A model generated the notes under the pieces. That model was not told the origin of the DNA, made no database searches, and worked only from the letters and a program-made list of their open reading frames with translations. Shown piece after piece: positions 58,899 to 64,000 of a stretch of DNA of 64,000 nt. The position numbers and the translations under genes are program-made. Positions within the stretch are counted from its first letter, which is position 1. Each line of letters begins with the position of its first letter. The DNA comes from Plectrocnemia conspersa (Eukaryota; Arthropoda; Insecta; Trichoptera; Polycentropodidae). The DNA is taken from assembly GCA_009617715.1 (NCBI GenBank), contig VTFK01000055.1, positions 248,001 through 312,000 of the forward strand. Direction: 5' to 3'.

Positions 58899-59089
58899 AA
58901 TAATGTACCTTATGATTTGAAAGCTTGAATCCGAAAGAACCAGTAATTTTTACATTTTATTGTTCCTTAATATATATTTCTTAAATATTGTTGTCTCTTT
59001 ATAATTATTTTCGTCTTTTTCTGAGGATGAAGTCTTCAATTTTCTATCTAGGTTTATACTATAATATATTTATACGTAACTAGCTGTCG
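58899..59089. other. Downstream region of odorant receptor 1
   Basis: AT-rich, presumably containing the transcript end. No canonical AATAAA lies in the first 100 bases after the stop. Confidence 0.3.
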
Positions 59090-59540
59090 GTACTTCACTT
59101 TCGTGAGGTACCGTAGCTAGCGAGTGTGCGGATACCGGACCCTAAACTTTTTGGATTTTAAATATTATTTTTGCTTCGTTCCGATTTTTTAAAATATATT
59201 TTAAAATTTAATGTTTAAAATTAGACACTATTGTTAGGATTTTCAATGATAGTCTAAATGATTCAATCTATACAAAACTACTTAACATTTTCAATTTATT
59301 TGAAAATAGTTTTACAACTTGACTAAACAGTTCAAGAAGGAAACAATTAATATTATCTAACGTTTGAATTGAAATTTAGATATTTAATGATAAATCTAAA
59401 TATTGTATATCATTTATGAATAGGTTTAAAACTTAGCTAAATAATAATAAATTAAACATTATACAGTGAAACCTCAATGAATATATTTCGGTATACAGAA
59501 AATTCGTTATATTGAATGTAAGGACGATGATATATTTTTT
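59090..59540 (+). repeat. Right copy of the 450-bp inverted repeat
   Basis: It begins CTAGCTGTCGGTACTTC and ends GTAAGGACGATGATATATTT. It is the inverted counterpart of 55,191-55,636, with about 3.45 kb, including all of odorant receptor 1, between the copies. The left border CTAGCTGTCGG is sharp. Confidence 0.8.
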
Positions 59541-59877
59541 TTATTATTAATTACCATATTACAACAGCAGAAAAATAACCTCTTATAAGGTTGACAGATC
59601 GTGTTTTGTCCATTTTTAGGGATACTTTATGAAACACAATAAAATTTGTGAAAAAATGTTTTGTAAAAAAAGTTTGAGGGTCAGTGAAACACCTGTAATG
59701 TCGCTTTTTTAATGCACAGCATTATATAATATAATAATTAATAAATGCAAAAAGTTTTTTACTTTATTTAAAATTAAAAATGAACTAAACATATATAAAA
59801 TCTTTAATAAATAATATTATTTTTAAGGTTGAAAAAAATATTTTTTATTTTATTATGGATTTTAAATATTCTATAAA

Positions 59878-60340
59878 TAAAATATAAATCAAATTTGATT
59901 TTAAAAAAACACCCATCAACATACATTAATTAATAATTATTTTAATCATATCGTCTAGTACAACCTATCTTTATTGGATATCAGAAAAAAATAACATTGA
60001 ATTATTTTCTAATGCAAATTTTTTTTTTTTAAAACATACATTTCGAACAATATTTTCAATTACGTTTCTTATTTAAATATATTTATTTAGACTACTTATT
60101 GCTTATATTTAACACCATCTATTTGCATAAAAATATGTCTAAATAGAGGTAAAAATTTATAAATTTCGTATATGCAATACCTGTTAACTTCGCCAGCCAT
60201 CCCTATCATAGTAAAGAGTGCAGTATTTCTCTGCTTCATAACAAAATTACCAGGCCCTGCTAGGTACTGTTGGATTTGCCTGAGATAAAGCAAATTATAT
60301 TCATTTAATGTTGACACATTGCGCATATACAAAAATATAT
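59878..60340 (+). repeat. REP-A dispersed repeat, copy 4
   Basis: Landmarks are AAACACCCATCAAC, ATATCGTCTAGTACAACCTA, ATTTAACACCATC, CTTCGCCAGCCATCCCTATC and CTAGGTACTGTTGGATTTGC. It ends around CGCATATACAAAAATAT, lacking the last ~120 bp of copy 2. It lies between the two odorant receptors. The 85-codon minus frame here is repeat sequence, not a gene. Confidence 0.75.
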
Positions 60341-60834
60341 TCCAAATTATCAATACATAATGAGCTTATGATATACTACATATGACTGACAGACTATATA
60401 TGGACTTTTCAAAATCTTAATTTTAAGACTGGGATTAAAAATACATCTCAACCTTTCTACCTAATCTAACGTTTACTCATATCCTTTTGATGACATTTGT
60501 AATAAAAATAATGATTCTTATTTTATAATGTATTAAAACAACTGTATATGCTGTTGTAGATATTGTCAAATAAAATTATTAGTATGTAATTATAATGAAT
60601 AACTCAAATATATTCATAGCAATCATAAAAACTTTTTTCTTTAAAAGAACACAAAACATATTAACATGTAATATATATTAAATGGCTGTTTATACACAAA
60701 ACACAAACGCAGCCGTATAATTTGTATAAATATTGACACAAAAAACTTTTCTTATTATGTTTTACCCAAAATGAAACTATAGTACTACGTCAAATGAAAA
60801 TTTTCCTACATTCAACCAAATGATATCGCACAAT

Positions 60835-60844
60835 ATGGAACTCG
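60835..60844 (+). other. Possible upstream micro-exon of odorant receptor 2
   Basis: ATGGAACTCG is followed by a strong donor GTGAGT. An acceptor TTTTAATCAG ends at 60,911, giving a 67-bp intron of usual size. Joining to 60,912 keeps the frame and adds 12 residues (MELGENRVQTSK) before the M at 60,938. It could be the real start or a spliced 5' untranslated region; receptor 1 shows no obvious counterpart. Confidence 0.4.
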
Positions 60845-60937
60845 GTGAGTTTTAGCTATGAAATTAACTTTAAAAATACAAATACTATAAATACAACAAT
60901 ATTTTAATCAGGAGAAAATAGGGTTCAAACATCTAAA

Positions 60938-62680
60938 ATGGAAAATCATCTCAGATCATTATTAAGTTCTAATCTTAAGCCTTTAAAACGCATGATATCA
61001 CCCTTCGGATGGTGGCCACCACATGCATCCAACAGTAAGAGATATATGCGTATATATTCAAATATATGCGGAATCTTTACCATCATAATGGGTACTCTCA
61101 TAAATTTGACCGAGCTGAGTTTTATGGTCCAAGCTTGGCCAAGTTTTCCAGAAGTGGCCAGCGTTGTTGCCACGGCCGCCACTGGTGTACTGACCACTCT
61201 AAAGTTCACCACAGTGTTCTTCAAAAGGAAAGCTTTGAACTACGTAATCCACGTGTCTCTGGTATCAGATTTCTTGATGAAGTTTCCGATGCTGAAGAAG
61301 ACCATAGAAATGAACAAACACATCAACGATTCTAGAATTCAACCAATGCTAGATTTAAGAGCTCATCTGCAAGATTCACTTTTGAATAAACTGAGGCAAT
61401 GTAAAATGTTATTTAGATTGAATACTTTCTTCGTGTTCATCACAGTAATGGTTTATAGCATGCTACCGTTGATAAATGTTGCGATTCATGGTAAAAGAAT
61501 GTCTAAAAATGGGCAAGTATACACACGTAAGTGTATTAATTATTTTTTTACACATATACAGATTTTCTTCTCATATTTTATTTTATACTTCAACAGCTTA
61601 TAAGTCATCAGTGCCTTTTGATCAAACCACATCGCCTGGCTATGAATGTGTTTACATATTTCAGATATATGGATCAATAATAACCATAGCAGGTATAGAA
61701 ATTTATAAATTCAGTTAATTATCAATACACCAAATTAATTTAATCAGTATAAAATAATAAATAATATAAACACTTAGGTTATGCAGGAATCGATACACTA
61801 TACATGTGGCAAATAATTTTGATGAAGCGTCAATTCGAAGTCATCATTCATATTATACAAAATATAGAAAATATGCCAAAGCTTATGTAGTAATGGACCA
61901 AGGAAGTGAAATTAATATTTCTTGTAAATTTAAAAATCATGTAATTTTCGTTCAAGAAATAGAGAAAAAAGCTCAAGAAATTTTGATCCAGTGTATCGAA
62001 CATTACTCGAGATTAATAAAGTACTTTACTTTAAATTTATTTATATATTTTTATTACATCGAATTTAATTGTATGTTTTTGTGCAGATTTTTCAAAAAGT
62101 TTGATTCATTATTTGGATTATTGATTTTGGCACAAATGTTTACAAGCTCATTGATTCTTTGCACGGTAGTTTTCAAGTACAAAACTGTAAGTTTATTAAA
62201 ATATAATGCTCACAATCAGTTTTACATAAATGATTTTATTTTTTATATCAAGGAACCAGAAAATAGACTCACGTATTTTTTCTACCTTATAACAGCAACT
62301 CTACAACTTTTTTTATTCTGTTTATGCGGACAAGAAATCATCGATATTGTAACATCTTTTTTATTATTTATATTTTCAAATTCATCCTAACTATATATTT
62401 TTTAGAGCACAAAAGTTGGAGATGCAGCTTATGAAATGCAATGGTATAAATACTCACCAAAATTTATTAAATTACTTGTAATGCTGATTCGACAAACTCA
62501 AAAACCAATCAAATTAACAGCACTTGGATTCAGTTTCTTATCACTGGGATCGTTTACATCGGTATGTTTATTACAAATATTTTAGTAAATCATAATAATA
62601 TTTTTTATATTTTTTTACAGATATTAAGCGCGGCTTTGTCTTATTTTACATTACTGAATTCACTGTATGAAGATAAATGA
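60938..62680 (+). CDS. Odorant receptor 2 (7tm_6), seven exons, one frame break in exon 3
   Basis: Exons: 60,938-61,526; 61,597-61,692; 61,778-62,020; 62,087-62,186; 62,253-62,348; 62,406-62,561; 62,621-62,680. Intron positions match receptor 1 exactly, and exons 2, 4, 5, 6 and 7 have identical lengths. Exon 6 shows 27 of 52 identical residues. Exon 3 starts in frame (IDTLYMWQIILMKRQFEVII) but one base is missing at about 61,868-61,871 compared with GAAGAATATGC of receptor 1. The original frame then meets TAGTAA at 61,887, while the homologous end (QEILIQCIEHYSRLIK) is in the next frame. All splice sites are intact. It is either a recent pseudogene or allele, or a sequence error. Intact length would be about 446 residues. 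Confidence 0.85.
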
Positions 62681-63460
62681 CATGATGCCTATCATCAAAT
62701 ATATTCATTTAATAATACTTATGATTATTAGAATGTTCCACAAACGTGCCACACAAAACAAAAATAAAATCCAGGAACGGAGAGTTAAGGGATGACTCAT
62801 CGACGATTTTTTTACTGCGTCATACTGTAACAGTCATCTGAGCTACAATTGAGTAGACAGTCGAAACTTAGCTGTCATTGAAAACAGATGACATGCACCG
62901 TACAAAGTGTCCTTCAGCCGCTCACAGAGAGCCTGCGCCGATAAGCCCTTCAAAGAACATACACAAGTCATAATAGCGAATTTTCAACGGCGTATATTAT
63001 AGTTTGCAATTGTAAATAGGCAATAAAATATATATAATATTATATATTAATAATAAATATTACATACACTTTTATAGCAGATATTAATTAAATTATTATT
63101 TAAATAGTATATATATGTGCTTAAAATAATATTAAAAATTGTATTCTTCATTAATATTTAGTAAAAATATTTTTTTTATTATAAATTATGCTGCTGTTTT
63201 GCTAATTTCTGTTAACATTTGTACATACAAAAAACAATGAGAATATGGTCAGGTAGTTTTTTGGCTTATTACTTTTGAAAGCAAATGAAAAATTTTAAAA
63301 TAAATATATAAAGAGTATTTTTATATATAATAATGTACAATTATTATAAAACTGATTTAACTATGTATAATATAATACATAGTTTTGACTTTTAAAAAAT
63401 TCTATTTAACAAAGGCCGCACCATTTTTAATGCAGAATTATGAATGATCCCATACAATAT
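62681..63460. other. Gene-free; GC-elevated 62,770-62,960
   Basis: Downstream of odorant receptor 2, AAAATAAAATCC at about 62,760 may serve as its poly(A) signal region. A mixed-sequence patch follows, then AT-rich DNA. Confidence 0.3.
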
Positions 63461-63543
63461 TTTAATAAATAGAACCTTTATTAATATCACAACTTTATTA
63501 ATATCATAATTTTAATAAATAGAGCCTTTATTAATATCACAAC
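63461..63543 (+). repeat. Two-unit direct repeat, period 50 bp
   Basis: TTTAATAAATAGARCCTTTA with TTAATATCACAAC occurs at 63,461 and 63,511. Confidence 0.7.
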
Positions 63544-63581
63544 AATTTTTAAATTATAATCATAGTAATTAATTTTGTCGC

Positions 63582-63614
63582 AAATATTCGCAAAAAAGTA
63601 TTTTGCGAATATTT
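63582..63614. repeat. Perfect 14-bp hairpin
   Basis: AAATATTCGCAAAA pairs with TTTTGCGAATATTT across a 5-base loop. No T-rich tail specific to a terminator is expected in this eukaryotic setting; it is recorded as a small inverted repeat. Confidence 0.6.
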
Positions 63615-64000
63615 TTTTAGTTGTTAACCTAATTTATAAAAATACATTTTTATTAATAAAATGATGCATGTATGTATATATCGGTACATCGTGTGGGATA
63701 AGTCTCGTTTCTAATTCCAGTTAAGCTTTTTTTAAGGTCCTCCGAGGTACTGTCAGCGCCGTGAACTTCAAAAGGCGCATCAATATGCAAATGAAATCTG
63801 ACGCTGAAACTGTTAGACTTTTAGGCGGACGTCTCGGAGGACACGCCGCGGACATATTTTGTTTTTGATGTGCCCCAGGAATAACGAATAAATTATGAAC
63901 TCTCAGCTTTTTACCTGTCACCTTCCGCTTTAGTTTACCTCGTAAAATATACACCTACACACATGCATACATCTTTTTTAAATCAAATTCAATAAAAAGT
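63615..64000. other. Gene-free window end
   Basis: The GC-elevated stretch 63,720-63,960 holds a 77-codon minus frame without motif. It is similar in texture to the other non-coding islands. Confidence 0.3.

Noticed and set aside
61806..62390. 194-codon frame as an independent protein
   Set aside because: It is the shifted frame of odorant receptor 2 exon 3, read through the next intron and exon 4; only its middle part is homologous to receptor 1.

Overview
The window is animal nuclear DNA, almost certainly insect and probably hymenopteran. It is strongly AT-rich, its genes have short introns (about 65-150 bp) with GT/AG borders, and the only confidently recognised single-copy genes are two insect seven-transmembrane odorant receptors (7tm_6 family). 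Their C-terminal exons resemble hymenopteran receptors, which is family knowledge rather than a computed placement. No rRNA, functional tRNA, CRISPR array or prokaryotic operon was seen.

Layout. Positions 1-54,000 are nearly gene-free. They hold (a) a small two-exon F-box gene in two intact copies 41.6 kb apart (7,929-8,433 and 49,544-50,036), plus an exon-1-only tandem copy at 7,556-7,635, the intact copies each preceded by a short minisatellite; (b) a mixed set of mobile elements; (c) roughly twenty GC-elevated islands of 150-500 bp with homeodomain-type TAATTA/ATTA sites, which look like conserved non-coding or regulatory DNA of a gene desert or a very long intron; (d) a few protein-like open frames that could be isolated exons. 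Mobile elements include three LTR copies of one family with exact 4-bp target duplications (17,235; 25,590; 40,291) and one remnant; 5'-truncated LINE copies on the minus strand (20,720-22,490 and 46,530-47,640) with a rearranged copy at 13,250; a different LINE fragment at 43,140; a tRNA-derived SINE at 49,095 whose tail resembles the LINE 3' end; hAT- and piggyBac-type MITEs at 2,095, 4,936 and 6,280; and a four-copy dispersed repeat called REP-A here.

Positions 54,000-64,000 are more gene-like. There is a promoter-like segment and a candidate first coding exon at 54,288-54,337, then odorant receptor 1 (57,186-58,898, seven exons, 442 codons, intact) and odorant receptor 2 (60,938-62,680, same seven-exon plan). 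Receptor 2 carries a single-base frame break in exon 3, so it is a recent pseudogene, an allele, or a sequence error. The receptors are a tandem pair on the + strand sharing all intron positions and phases. Receptor 1 is bracketed by two inverted copies of a 450-bp repeat (55,191-55,636 and 59,090-59,540), and a REP-A copy separates it from receptor 2.

All exon boundaries were read by eye from splice signals and paralogue alignment. No database search was run, so family names for mobile elements are motif-based.
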